This document shows positions 1 through 5,656 of a stretch of DNA of 5,676 nt, one piece after another. The notes under the pieces are model-generated. The model was given only the letters and a program-made list of their open reading frames with translations, made no database searches and had not been told where the DNA came from. The stretch is taken from NCBI GenBank assembly GCA_030595925.1, contig JAUVLC010000138.1:1-5676 (forward strand), read 5' to 3'. Each line of letters starts with the position of its first letter. Position 1 is the first letter of the stretch. The translations under genes were made by a program, and so were the position numbers. The stretch comes from Clostridia bacterium. GTDB taxonomy: Bacteria; CBDUZB01; JAGLHV01.

Positions 1-206
1 TATTTTTTTTGCCTTTTTTACCTCCGGGGTGAATTTCCTTTTTTAACCATCCTCCCATCCATCTTTCCCTGCAAACTTTGGGGTAAAGTGATTTTTAATT
101 TCTTGTTTCTTCGACGCTATTTTTACAGCGCAAATAACTCGTGGCGAAAAAGACTTGACAAATAGAAAAAATATAATATACTTAAAAGATAAGAGGAAAT
201 AAAAAA
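1..206. other. Upstream non-coding region, T-rich
   Basis: I see no convincing reading frame on either strand before the first gene. The stretch is rich in T and C runs. It holds two weak inverted repeats: a 5-bp stem at 75-79/85-89 followed by a T-rich run, and CGCT (115-118) facing AGCG (127-130). Neither is strong enough to call a terminator or a structured RNA, and there is no GEMM-type aptamer here, unlike the leaders of the two PilX-like genes. The right end holds the promoter and the ribosome binding site of the first pilin gene. Confidence 0.6.
155..182 (+). promoter_or_regulatory. Sigma70-type promoter of the first pilV-pilW unit
   Basis: A perfect TTGACA -35 box (155-160) is followed after 16 nt by TATACT (177-182). 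A TATAAT at 172-177 is closer to consensus but only 11 nt from the -35 box, so TATACT is the better partner. Transcription would start near 189, just before the AGAGGA ribosome binding site (192-197), so the leader is very short and leaves no room for a riboswitch. Confidence 0.6.
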
Positions 207-680
207 ATGAAAAAAAACATCAAGGGAATGACTTTGGTAGAAGTAGTTATTGCTATGGTTATTTTAGTTACCCTGTTAGTGGGAATTGCGCCGATGTTTA
301 TAGCAATGATGAGAGCTAATACCCGGGATAGATGGGAAACCTTTGCGGTAGCACAAACGCGGGAGTTAATTGAAACCATAAAAAGGATAGCATCTACGTC
401 GACCGGATATATAAACGGGGACACCAATGGCAATACTATTATTGATAATCCTGCAGGATATCAGGAGATTGCTCTTACCGATGGAAATCATTCCGATCCG
501 AATAATCCGATTAGTTTTGTTTCAGGTGCGAAAACGATGAGGGTTAATAGATATTATAAGGTAGTTACTACAACCATCGGAACATCCAGCTATAAGACGA
601 TAACCGTCTGGATAGAACCTTCCGGTACGGAATCAATATTAAAAAAGGTGACACTGGAAACGGTAATTTCTTCACCATAA
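207..680 (+). CDS. PilV/GspI-like minor type IV prepilin (first copy)
   Basis: 157-aa class III prepilin, predicted to be cut by the prepilin peptidase and inserted into a T4P or pseudopilus tip complex. The signal is textbook: a short basic leader MKKNIKG, cleavage after Gly7, Met at mature +1 and Glu12 at mature +5, then a hydrophobic helix to about residue 35. The globular part starts with RDRWET and an E-x-x-E-x-x-K-R segment as in PilV/GspI proteins. A loop with D72, N74, N76 and D80 resembles a dockerin-type calcium loop. The C-terminal SYKTITVWIE strand is typical of the pilin beta-sheet. The start is supported by AGAGGA 9 nt upstream. It lies 13 nt before a PilW-like gene, so the two are co-transcribed. 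A clear paralogue lies at 5156-5647, sharing RDRW-[ED]-T, TSTGY, GDTN and SYKT-[IV]-TVW. Minor prepilin identity is secure; the PilV/GspI subclass is by family pattern and order. Confidence 0.9.
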   Translation: MKKNIKGMTLVEVVIAMVILVTLLVGIAPMFIAMMRANTRDRWETFAVAQTRELIETIKRIASTSTGYINGDTNGNTIIDNPAGYQEIALTDGNHSDPNNPISFVSGAKTMRVNRYYKVVTTTIGTSSYKTITVWIEPSGTESILKKVTLETVISSP

Positions 681-693
681 GCAAGAGAAAAAA

Positions 694-1380
694 ATGCAAA
701 AAAAAGTTTGTAAACAAAAAGGTTTTACTTTTTTAGAAATAATGATTAGTGTTGCTATTTTAGCTATGGTGGTATTGATGGGTAGTTTAGTGCAAAAGAA
801 AAATCAACAACTTTGGTTCAAATCAAATCAGCGTCGTGATGTTCAACAGAATGCCCGGATGGCACTGGACCAAATGGTTCGGGAGATAAAACAAGCAGGA
901 TATATCCATGGAAATAGGGCTCCTACGGATATACCCCCCGGTATTGGGCAGGCAATTGAGGTAGCTACGCCGAATACTATTAGTTTTAATGCGGTAATTA
1001 GGGATGTAAATGGGGATGGACTTAAGGAAGATACTACTACCTGGTCGGTTAATAGGGATACGGAGACGATAACTTTTTCTATGGTGCCTGTTTCCGGTAC
1101 TACTAAAAATAAAATTCAAAGGCATTCTGTCTTTGCGAATGGAGACAGGGATATGGATTTTACTTTACCGCAAGTAGATGTGGAAAATCTTGAATTTGAA
1201 TATAGAGATGGTCCGGGTAATATTTTGACCTTTCCGATTAGTATTCTGGATAGATATAATATTCGTTATATTAGTGTTTCTTTAAAAGTAAAAAAAGGAG
1301 CAGGACTCGGGAATACAGTCGCAGGATATGAGGAGATAATTCTAAAATCAGGAGTAAGTCCTCCCAATTTAAAACAGTGA
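694..1380 (+). CDS. PilW/GspJ-like minor type IV prepilin
   Basis: 228-aa prepilin with leader MQKKVCKQKG, cleavage after Gly10, Phe at mature +1 and Glu15 at mature +5, followed by a hydrophobic helix to about residue 33. The segment QQNARMALDQMVREIKQAGY (51-70) is the hallmark of PilW/GspJ/ComGF-like proteins, which sit with PilV and PilX in the minor pilin tip complex. Residues 104-112 (D-V-N-G-D-G-L-K-E) form a dockerin/EF-hand-like calcium loop. The rest is beta-rich pilin head, including a FEYRDG strand. The ATG lies 13 nt after the preceding stop with AAGAG (683-687) 6 nt upstream, so translation is probably coupled to the PilV-like gene. Length and layout look complete. The PilX-like gene expected next is separated by its own promoter and riboswitch rather than being directly linked. 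Confidence 0.9.
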   Translation: MQKKVCKQKGFTFLEIMISVAILAMVVLMGSLVQKKNQQLWFKSNQRRDVQQNARMALDQMVREIKQAGYIHGNRAPTDIPPGIGQAIEVATPNTISFNAVIRDVNGDGLKEDTTTWSVNRDTETITFSMVPVSGTTKNKIQRHSVFANGDRDMDFTLPQVDVENLEFEYRDGPGNILTFPISILDRYNIRYISVSLKVKKGAGLGNTVAGYEEIILKSGVSPPNLKQ

Positions 1381-1399
1381 AAATTTTTTTTGTTTTTTT
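1371..1399 (+). terminator. Possible weak terminator overlapping the pilW stop
   Basis: AAAACA (1371-1376) can pair with TGTTTT (1391-1396), extended by a few A-T and G-T pairs across the stop codon, and lies in a run of T residues (1384-1399). The stem is nearly all A-T and weak. Leaky termination is the most I would claim. Read-through transcripts would run into the riboswitch terminator at 1612. Confidence 0.25.
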
Positions 1400-1476
1400 C
1401 CGCAAAGATTTTGAAAGGGGAACTTAAAAAATAGAAACATTTATTTTTGATAGATGATTAAAAATAATATTTCCTA

Positions 1477-1510
1477 TTGACAAAAAGAAAAAAAGTTATA
1501 TTTTTATAAT
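1477..1510 (+). promoter_or_regulatory. Probable promoter of the first riboswitch-pilX unit
   Basis: A perfect TTGACA (1477-1482) is followed by TATTTT (1499-1504) at 16 nt. A perfect TATAAT sits slightly later (1505-1510), but at 22 nt it is too far from this -35 box. Either hexamer puts the transcript start at about 1511-1517, some 25 nt before the aptamer. The -35 box is convincing and the choice of -10 is not. Confidence 0.5.
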
Positions 1511-1538
1511 AAGAGGAAAAAGATATAGTTTTTTTAGA

Positions 1539-1634
1539 TTTTAAGCGACAAAGGCAAATTCGTTGTAAAGCGAAGGAGCAAAGCCATGGGGCGCTATTAA
1601 GTAATAGCGGAAGCCGGGTTACCGAAACTTAAAA
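1539..1634 (+). promoter_or_regulatory. c-di-GMP-I (GEMM-I) riboswitch aptamer, first copy
   Basis: The conserved GEMM-I core is present: AAAGGCAAA (1550-1558), a hairpin TTCGTT/AGCGAA (1559-1564/1569-1574) capped by a GTAA GNRA tetraloop (1565-1568), GCAAAGCC (1578-1585), a second hairpin (1592-1598/1603-1609), and GCCGGGTTACCG (1613-1624). The closing stem is TTTTAAG (1539-1545) with CTTAAAA (1628-1634). By alignment to the Vibrio Vc2 aptamer, the ligand-contacting bases are G1554 (G20), A1581 (A47) and C1622 (C92). G at the first position is the c-di-GMP-type base, whereas cGAMP-sensing GEMM-Ib RNAs have A. The first hairpin differs in sequence from the copy at 4032 but keeps pairing and loop, which is covariation support. 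It precedes the large PilX-like gene and controls it through an overlapping terminator. Confidence 0.93.
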
Positions 1635-1660
1635 TAGATTGGTAATCCGGCTTTTTATTT
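1612..1660 (+). terminator. Riboswitch-controlled intrinsic terminator
   Basis: AGCCGGGTTACC (1612-1623) pairs with GGTAATCCGGCT (1641-1652) in a 12-bp stem with one G-T wobble, followed by TTTTTATTTTT. The left arm is the 3' part of the aptamer core and includes C1622, the base that pairs with the ligand. The closing strand 1628-1634 lies in the loop. The folded ligand-bound aptamer and the terminator therefore exclude each other, so binding of c-di-GMP should allow transcription into the PilX-like gene (ON switch). The pairing is seen directly; the direction of control is inferred. Confidence 0.85.
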
Positions 1661-1695
1661 TTATATATTATCTTTTAAAAGGGGGTAAAAGAAAA

Positions 1696-3450
1696 ATGTT
1701 ATGGATAAAAAAGGATTTAAATAAAAAAGGATTAGCCTTACCGATGGTTTTTTTAATAGCCGTTGTTTTTATTCCAGTGGCTGTAGGATTAGTGTTTCTT
1801 TTAAGACAGGAGACTAAGGTGGTAAGAAAGAGTAAGGTTTCCGCTCAGGCGGAGCAACTTGCTGAAGGGGCGGCAAATAGAGGGTTGATAGAATTAAAAA
1901 AACGCATAAATGAAGATCTGAAAGAAAATCTGGATACAAATGATTATGCTCCGAATGTAATAAGAAATACTTATGTAGCCAATCCAATGAATTTTATTCA
2001 TGATTGTCTGATTCTTTCTGCCTCGACCGATTTTTTTGATATTTGGGCGACTTCTGCAACCCTTACTTTTTCAGAAAACTTAGAAACAGGAAGTTACAGC
2101 ACTACAGTTGCTATTAGCACTACCCAGGCTCCTGTGTGGGAGCCGCATGGAGGAGGTCCGGGAAATCCTATAGCCCGTTTTTATTTTAAATATAAAATAA
2201 CGACAGAGAGTACAGTAAAATACGAGGCTAAGAGTGATAAAATTTTTGGTCTGGTGATAGATTCTCTTAGTCCCAATGCTGTTCGTCCTGATGGTGAATT
2301 TGAAATAAAAATAGCAAAACGGAATTTTTGCGAGTATAATCTTTTTTGTGAGAGTTTACAGGATAATAATTGGTTTACCGAGCGTTATGATTTTAGCGGC
2401 CCGGTTCATTTTAATGATGAAATCAATTTTTTTGGTGATCCCGGGAACAACGGTCTTTCCGGTACTTTCCATGATGAAGTTACCTGTACCGCAGCTACAG
2501 CGAATTTTTTTCACGGGGGTCAATTAGATGCAGACTTTTATGATAATGGTGATGGAGTAGCTAGTTCTGGTGATGACCGGCCGGTGTTTAATGCAGGGTT
2601 TCAGAGAGGGGTGGATACAATTGATATGCCGGATTTTGTACAAATGCAACTACAACAAACTACGGCATTGGGTTTACCCGATGGAGCGGCTATACCTGCT
2701 TGTGCTAATGGGGTTTATGTGCCTAATGACGGAGCTAATAATGTAACCGGGGGTATTTATATCCAGGGAGATGTAAATAATATGACTATGAGCACTGCAG
2801 GAGGAGGTAACAGAGCAGTATACACTATTGACCATGATAATGGGACGACATATACTGTTTCTGTTAATATGAACACTGGAAATACCAGGTTTAACGATGG
2901 AAGTGATCATAATTACACCGGAACTACTAATGGAGTAATTTTTACTAACGGCGGTGACATAAATGCTTTTTCCGGTACGGTTCAGGAAGATTCACAGGTT
3001 ACGGTTGCTGCTACCGGAGGGATTACCATTACTGACCATGTTCAATATGCAGATGATCCCCTTGTAAATCCAACGGCAACCAATGTTTTAGGTCTGCTTT
3101 CCTGGAATGATGATATTATGATTGGAACTTCCGCTCCGGATGATCTTACAGTACAGGCGTCTGTTATGACTCCCTCTGGTGAATTTGAAGTAGAAAATTA
3201 TAATTCTTGCGGCTTACGGGGGGATTTAAATTTGTTAGGTGGGGTGATTGGGGATGAGATGGGTTATCATGGCGTATTTGACGGTGTTACAGGAGCATTT
3301 GTTCATGGTTATGCAGATCAATATGTTTATGATGTCAGGTTTAAAGAGGGCATAGCTCCACCCAAATTTCCTACGATAGGTACTTTTCGGTCGGATGTTC
3401 TGGATTTTAATACGGCGCCGAGTTGGAGACGGCTAAAAGAGAAAATTTAG
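1696..3450 (+). CDS. Large PilX/GspK-like pilus protein with DUF4900-like body
   Basis: 584-aa protein starting at the ATG after AGGGGG (1680-1685, 10 nt spacing). A TTG at 1639 in the same frame is rejected because it lies inside the riboswitch terminator. The leader ends KKG (residue 12) and is followed by LALPM and a hydrophobic helix to about residue 36. Glu at mature +5 is absent, as in PilX and GspK. The helix continues into a charged segment with ETK (39-41) and an EQLAEGAANRGLIEL repeat-like helix typical of PilX N-termini. The body is beta-rich and fits my recollection of DUF4900 proteins: GPVHFNDEI (about 235-243), GGIYIQGDV (about 352), NGVIFTNGG (about 412), LGLLSWNDDIMI (464-475), GDLNLLGGVIG (509-519), GYADQYVYDVRF (538-549) and PPKFP (555-559). 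D278, D280, D283 and D286 form a possible metal-binding loop. Six cysteines are outside the membrane part. It is likely a surface-exposed, tip-associated minor pilin, expressed under c-di-GMP control. Domain naming is from memory. Confidence 0.85.
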   Translation: MLWIKKDLNKKGLALPMVFLIAVVFIPVAVGLVFLLRQETKVVRKSKVSAQAEQLAEGAANRGLIELKKRINEDLKENLDTNDYAPNVIRNTYVANPMNFIHDCLILSASTDFFDIWATSATLTFSENLETGSYSTTVAISTTQAPVWEPHGGGPGNPIARFYFKYKITTESTVKYEAKSDKIFGLVIDSLSPNAVRPDGEFEIKIAKRNFCEYNLFCESLQDNNWFTERYDFSGPVHFNDEINFFGDPGNNGLSGTFHDEVTCTAATANFFHGGQLDADFYDNGDGVASSGDDRPVFNAGFQRGVDTIDMPDFVQMQLQQTTALGLPDGAAIPACANGVYVPNDGANNVTGGIYIQGDVNNMTMSTAGGGNRAVYTIDHDNGTTYTVSVNMNTGNTRFNDGSDHNYTGTTNGVIFTNGGDINAFSGTVQEDSQVTVAATGGITITDHVQYADDPLVNPTATNVLGLLSWNDDIMIGTSAPDDLTVQASVMTPSGEFEVENYNSCGLRGDLNLLGGVIGDEMGYHGVFDGVTGAFVHGYADQYVYDVRFKEGIAPPKFPTIGTFRSDVLDFNTAPSWRRLKEKI

Positions 3451-3663
3451 AAATGAAACGAAAAACATATTATATTAATATCGTTGTGGGAAAAAAAGAC
3501 GAAGTAATTTTCATAAACTATTGTGTTAATTGGGATTGATTCCGCCGTTTAAATGACAATTTCAGCAAGTGCATAAATATTCCGCCTTATCGGTTTTAAT
3601 CCATAGGGCGGAGTTGTTATGCTTTGCAAAATTAAAAATATATTATACAAAGGAGAAAAAAAG
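3451..3663 (+). other. Intergenic leader with strong hairpin before the small gene
   Basis: No recognised gene lies here. TCCGCCTTAT (3581-3590) pairs with ATAGGGCGGA (3603-3612) in a 10-bp stem with one G-T wobble and a 12-nt loop. The downstream sequence (GTTGTTATGC) is not a proper T run, so it is a poor terminator. An extra copy of ATTCCGCC lies at 3539-3546, giving the right arm of the hairpin a second possible partner, and GGATT (3533-3537) could pair with AATCC in the loop (3598-3602). The layout suggests a structured leader or attenuator for the gene at 3664, but it matches no riboswitch class I know. No clear promoter was found. An AT-only inverted repeat (AACGA 3457-3461, TCGTT 3481-3485) is weaker still. 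Confidence 0.5.
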
Positions 3664-3963
3664 ATGACAAAAAAGTTTCCGGTAATAATTTTTAGTTTTT
3701 TGGTATTAGGAATGTTATTTACAGAAGGAGTGTCTGGGGTTAAGATCGTTGGTTTGTCTCCGGTACAAAGGCGCCTGGAAAATAAAAAAGTAGAAGCACC
3801 GGTAGAAACTGTTGTTTCCGAAGAAAAAAGAGAAGTAGAAATCGAAGATAAAATTGAAGAAAAAGAAGTAAAAGACACAAACGGATTAATTTTTATTATT
3901 ATAATAGGAGCTGTTGTTGGATGGGTATTATTGAAATCTTTTAAAAAAGGAAAGAAAAAGTAA
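3664..3963 (+). CDS. Small secreted/membrane-anchored protein of unknown function
   Basis: 99-aa protein that I do not recognise. The start is fixed by AAAGGAG (3649-3655) 8 nt before the ATG; an in-frame ATG at 3619 overlaps the upstream hairpin region and has no such site. Residues 1-25 look like a Sec signal peptide: MTKK, a hydrophobic core to about residue 19, and a possible cut after VSG (23-25). Residues 39-71 are a highly charged linker rich in K, E and V (for example EIEDKIEEKEVK). Residues 74-93 are a second hydrophobic segment, ending in KKGKKK. After cleavage the protein would be bitopic with the acidic linker outside and the basic tail in the cytoplasm. No prepilin motif, sortase motif or catalytic residues are seen. 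Its place between two riboswitch-driven PilX units suggests a pilus accessory role, which is inference only. Confidence 0.75.
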   Translation: MTKKFPVIIFSFLVLGMLFTEGVSGVKIVGLSPVQRRLENKKVEAPVETVVSEEKREVEIEDKIEEKEVKDTNGLIFIIIIGAVVGWVLLKSFKKGKKK

Positions 3964-3982
3964 AAAAAGTTTAAATTTAGTT

Positions 3983-4011
3983 TTGACGAATTGCAAAAAT
4001 GATGTTATACT
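3983..4011 (+). promoter_or_regulatory. Strong promoter of the second riboswitch-pilX unit
   Basis: TTGACG (3983-3988) and TATACT (4006-4011) are separated by an ideal 17 nt. A TG at 4003-4004 one base before the -10 box makes it an extended -10 promoter. Transcription would start near 4018, about 14 nt before the aptamer. This is the best promoter in the window. Confidence 0.8.
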
Positions 4012-4031
4012 AAAAACAAGTAAAGTATAAG

Positions 4032-4128
4032 TTTATAACGATAAAGGCAAACCATCTGTAAAGGTGGGACGCAAAGCTACAAGATCCATTGTTAAGTAAT
4101 GATGGATAGCCGGGTTACCGAAAATGAA
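4032..4128 (+). promoter_or_regulatory. c-di-GMP-I (GEMM-I) riboswitch aptamer, second copy
   Basis: A close match to the GEMM-I consensus: AAAGGCAAACC (4043-4053), hairpin CCATCT/AGGTGG (4052-4057/4062-4067) capped by GTAA (4058-4061), GGGACGCAAAGC (4066-4077), second hairpin (4084-4090/4101-4107) and GCCGGGTTACCG (4109-4120). A short closing stem TTTAT (4032-4036) with ATGAA (4124-4128) is weak and includes a wobble. The inferred ligand contacts are G4047 (G20 of Vc2), A4074 (A47) and C4118 (C92). As in the first copy, the base at position 20 is G, favouring c-di-GMP over cGAMP. It leads the short PilX-like gene at 4242. Its expression platform is not arranged like that of the first copy. 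Confidence 0.95.
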
Positions 4129-4153
4129 AGAAAAATCAAGGAAGAGATTTCTT

Positions 4154-4195
4154 AAACCGGATTATCCGTAGCAAAGCGGGTAATCCGGTTTTTTT
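4154..4195 (+). terminator. Stand-alone intrinsic terminator of the second riboswitch
   Basis: AAACCGGATTATCCG (4154-4168) pairs with CGGGTAATCCGGTTT (4177-4191) in a 15-bp stem with one G-T wobble and an 8-nt loop, followed by T residues to 4195. This hairpin lies wholly downstream of the aptamer. The right arm can also pair with the aptamer strand 4108-4119, as in the first riboswitch. The aptamer strand CCGGGTTA (4110-4117) can in turn pair with TAAACCGG (4153-4160) apart from one G-A mismatch, giving a possible antiterminator. The terminator itself is clear; how ligand binding affects it is not. Confidence 0.88.
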
Positions 4196-4241
4196 AAATT
4201 GGCAAGGGGACAATCTCTAAGGATAAAAGGAGGGAATAAAA

Positions 4242-4997
4242 ATGGGTAAAAGGAGGATGTGTTTACGGTCAGAAAAGGGGATTGTTATGCCGTTAGTGTT
4301 ATTAATGATTTTAGTTTTGATTCCTATTGGACTGGGTTTATCCAATTTAACCAAAATAGAAACAAAGACTACTGTGGCGGCAAAGAAAACAAGCCGGGCG
4401 ATTCAATTGGTTAGTGCCGGAGTACAAAGAGCAATGGTGGAGATAGTTAATAATGTAAGTTACCTTGGTCCTGGGGCTGTACAGAATTTATCAACAGGGC
4501 AATATACAATTAATATTTCCACCCCGGGATGTAGTTTTCAAGGGAATATTTTACCGGTTAATCGTTATGGTATAGAAGCCATTGGTTATGTTCCTAACCT
4601 GGTTCAAGCAGATGAAACAAGAAAAGTTGTTGCTTTTGTCAACAGGATACCATTTAACAATCATGGTTTATTTGATTTTGCTGTTACCGCAGGGGATGGG
4701 GGAATTGACATTAGAGGGAATTGCTTAGTAGATGGAGATCTAATTACCAGTGGTATCGCGAATAGTCAAGGGAGTGTAACTATTACAGGAACAGTTATCG
4801 ATGGGGATGCTTCAGTCGCTAATTTTTCTCCCTTAGTTGCTCCGGAAACAGCAATAGATTTAGGAGCAATAGATCTAAATGGAAATAATAATTTTACTAT
4901 AAATCCGGGAACTTATACTTGTAGTTCTATAAATATCAGGGGAAATGCCAGAATAACCCTGAATACAATTCCTGAAGGGGATGCAGTTTATTCATAA
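4242..4997 (+). CDS. Short PilX/GspK-like minor prepilin with beta-repeat tail
   Basis: 251-aa protein with a strong AAGGAGG (4227-4233) 8 nt before the ATG. The leader ends EKG (residue 13), followed by IVMPLVLLMILVLIPIGLGL; Glu at mature +5 is absent, as in PilX/GspK. The N-terminus closely parallels the 584-aa protein upstream: Pro at mature +4, a central I-P in the helix, then ETK and a Q-L-x-x-x-G-x-x-R segment. The middle (about 85-135) contains a YGIEAIGYVPN-like strand typical of this protein group. From about 150 on, GDGGIDIRGN, VDGDLITSG, GSVTITG and VIDGDASV look like short beta-solenoid turns, and NPGTYTCSSINIRGNARITL (221-240) resembles a motif that in relatives I recall is followed by more beta turns. 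The protein stops 11 residues later, so it may be C-terminally shortened. It is controlled by the second c-di-GMP riboswitch. Confidence 0.85.
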   Translation: MGKRRMCLRSEKGIVMPLVLLMILVLIPIGLGLSNLTKIETKTTVAAKKTSRAIQLVSAGVQRAMVEIVNNVSYLGPGAVQNLSTGQYTINISTPGCSFQGNILPVNRYGIEAIGYVPNLVQADETRKVVAFVNRIPFNNHGLFDFAVTAGDGGIDIRGNCLVDGDLITSGIANSQGSVTITGTVIDGDASVANFSPLVAPETAIDLGAIDLNGNNNFTINPGTYTCSSINIRGNARITLNTIPEGDAVYS

Positions 4998-5020
4998 ATA
5001 AAATTTTTTATTTATTTTTA
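4994..5020 (+). terminator. Weak A-T-only hairpin at the end of the short pilX
   Basis: ATAAATAAA (4994-5002) pairs with TTTATTTAT (5007-5015) around a 4-nt loop and is followed by TTTTTA. The stem is perfect but holds no G-C pair, so it can be at most a leaky terminator. It overlaps the stop codon. A separate promoter for the next gene begins at 5060, which fits a transcript end here. Confidence 0.35.
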
Positions 5021-5059
5021 ATACTTTTAGTTTTTATATGCCTAATTTTTTGAATTTAC

Positions 5060-5088
5060 TTGACAGATTTCAAAAATAGATATATATT
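5060..5088 (+). promoter_or_regulatory. Promoter of the second pilV-pilW unit
   Basis: TTGACA (5060-5065) and TATATT (5083-5088) lie 17 nt apart, a near-consensus arrangement. Transcription would start near 5095, leaving a leader of about 60 nt in which I see no riboswitch or terminator. As in the first module, the PilV-like gene is thus not behind a c-di-GMP aptamer. Confidence 0.75.
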
Positions 5089-5155
5089 ACTTAATAATGG
5101 AAGGAAATATTTATTTTGGTTTAGTTAAAAAAAATAATTTTGAAGGTTAAGTGTA

Positions 5156-5647
5156 ATGGAAAAAGAAAAATTTAGTAAAATAAAAGAGAAAAAAGGGATG
5201 ACCCTTATTGAATTGGTAGTGGGAATGGCTCTTTTATCTATTGTTTTATTGGGTCTTATTCCGGTATTGACTATGGTAATGAAGGGTAATGTTCGGGATA
5301 GATGGGATACATTAGCTATGCAGCGGGCAGAAGAATTTATTGAAATAATAAAAAGAGTTGCTTTAACCAGTACAGGTTATGATTCGGGTGACACTAATAA
5401 TTCCGCAGCGATAGATACAGCTAATTATAAAGAAGTTGTGTTGGGTCCTGATGGTACTTATGATGATCAGTTTAATCCCATTTTTTTATCTGGAGCGACA
5501 TCAGGCATACTTGCTAATCGGCGATACAGTGTAGCAACTACAGTTGTAGGTATTACCAGTTATAAAACCGTAACTGTCTGGGTAGAGGCTATGGATTCTT
5601 CGTTATTGCGGACAGTAACAATTGAAACAATTATTTCAGAACCTTAA
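5156..5647 (+). CDS. PilV/GspI-like minor type IV prepilin (second copy)
   Basis: 163-aa prepilin paralogous to the protein at 207-680. The leader is longer and highly charged (MEKEKFSKIKEKKG), with cleavage after Gly14, Met at mature +1 and Glu19 at mature +5, then a hydrophobic helix to about residue 42. Shared blocks are RDRWDT, F-I-E-I-I-K-R, TSTGY, GDTN, SYKTVTVWVE and T-x-E-T-I-I-S-x-P. The acidic loop keeps its spacing (D79, N81, S83, D87, against D72, N74, N76, D80 in the first copy). GAAGG (5142-5146) lies 9 nt before the ATG. A 14-nt stretch around the RDRW codons (5294-5307) is identical in DNA to 324-337, but overall the copies have diverged well, so the duplication is not recent. 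It probably forms the V subunit of a second tip set with the truncated gene that follows. Confidence 0.9.
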   Translation: MEKEKFSKIKEKKGMTLIELVVGMALLSIVLLGLIPVLTMVMKGNVRDRWDTLAMQRAEEFIEIIKRVALTSTGYDSGDTNNSAAIDTANYKEVVLGPDGTYDDQFNPIFLSGATSGILANRRYSVATTVVGITSYKTVTVWVEAMDSSLLRTVTIETIISEP

Positions 5648-5656
5648 ATAAAAGAG

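Noticed and set aside
172-177. TATAAT as -10 box paired with TTGACA at 155
   Set aside because: The 11-nt spacing is too short; TATACT at 177-182 with 16 nt fits better.
1639-1695. Upstream TTG start that would add 19 residues to the large PilX-like protein
   Set aside because: It lies inside the riboswitch terminator and lacks a ribosome binding site. The ATG at 1696 has a good one and gives a normal prepilin leader.
3453-3539. 28-codon reading frame directly after the large pilX stop
   Set aside because: It has no ribosome binding site, no recognisable sequence feature and AT-rich composition; it is probably chance.
3603-3625. Intrinsic terminator at the 3581-3612 hairpin
   Set aside because: The stem is strong, but the bases that follow do not form a T run, so I kept it only as a structured leader.
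3619-3663. Upstream in-frame ATG for the small gene
   Set aside because: It would put 15 poorly pilin- or signal-like residues before a good signal peptide. AAAGGAG at 3649-3655 clearly marks the ATG at 3664.
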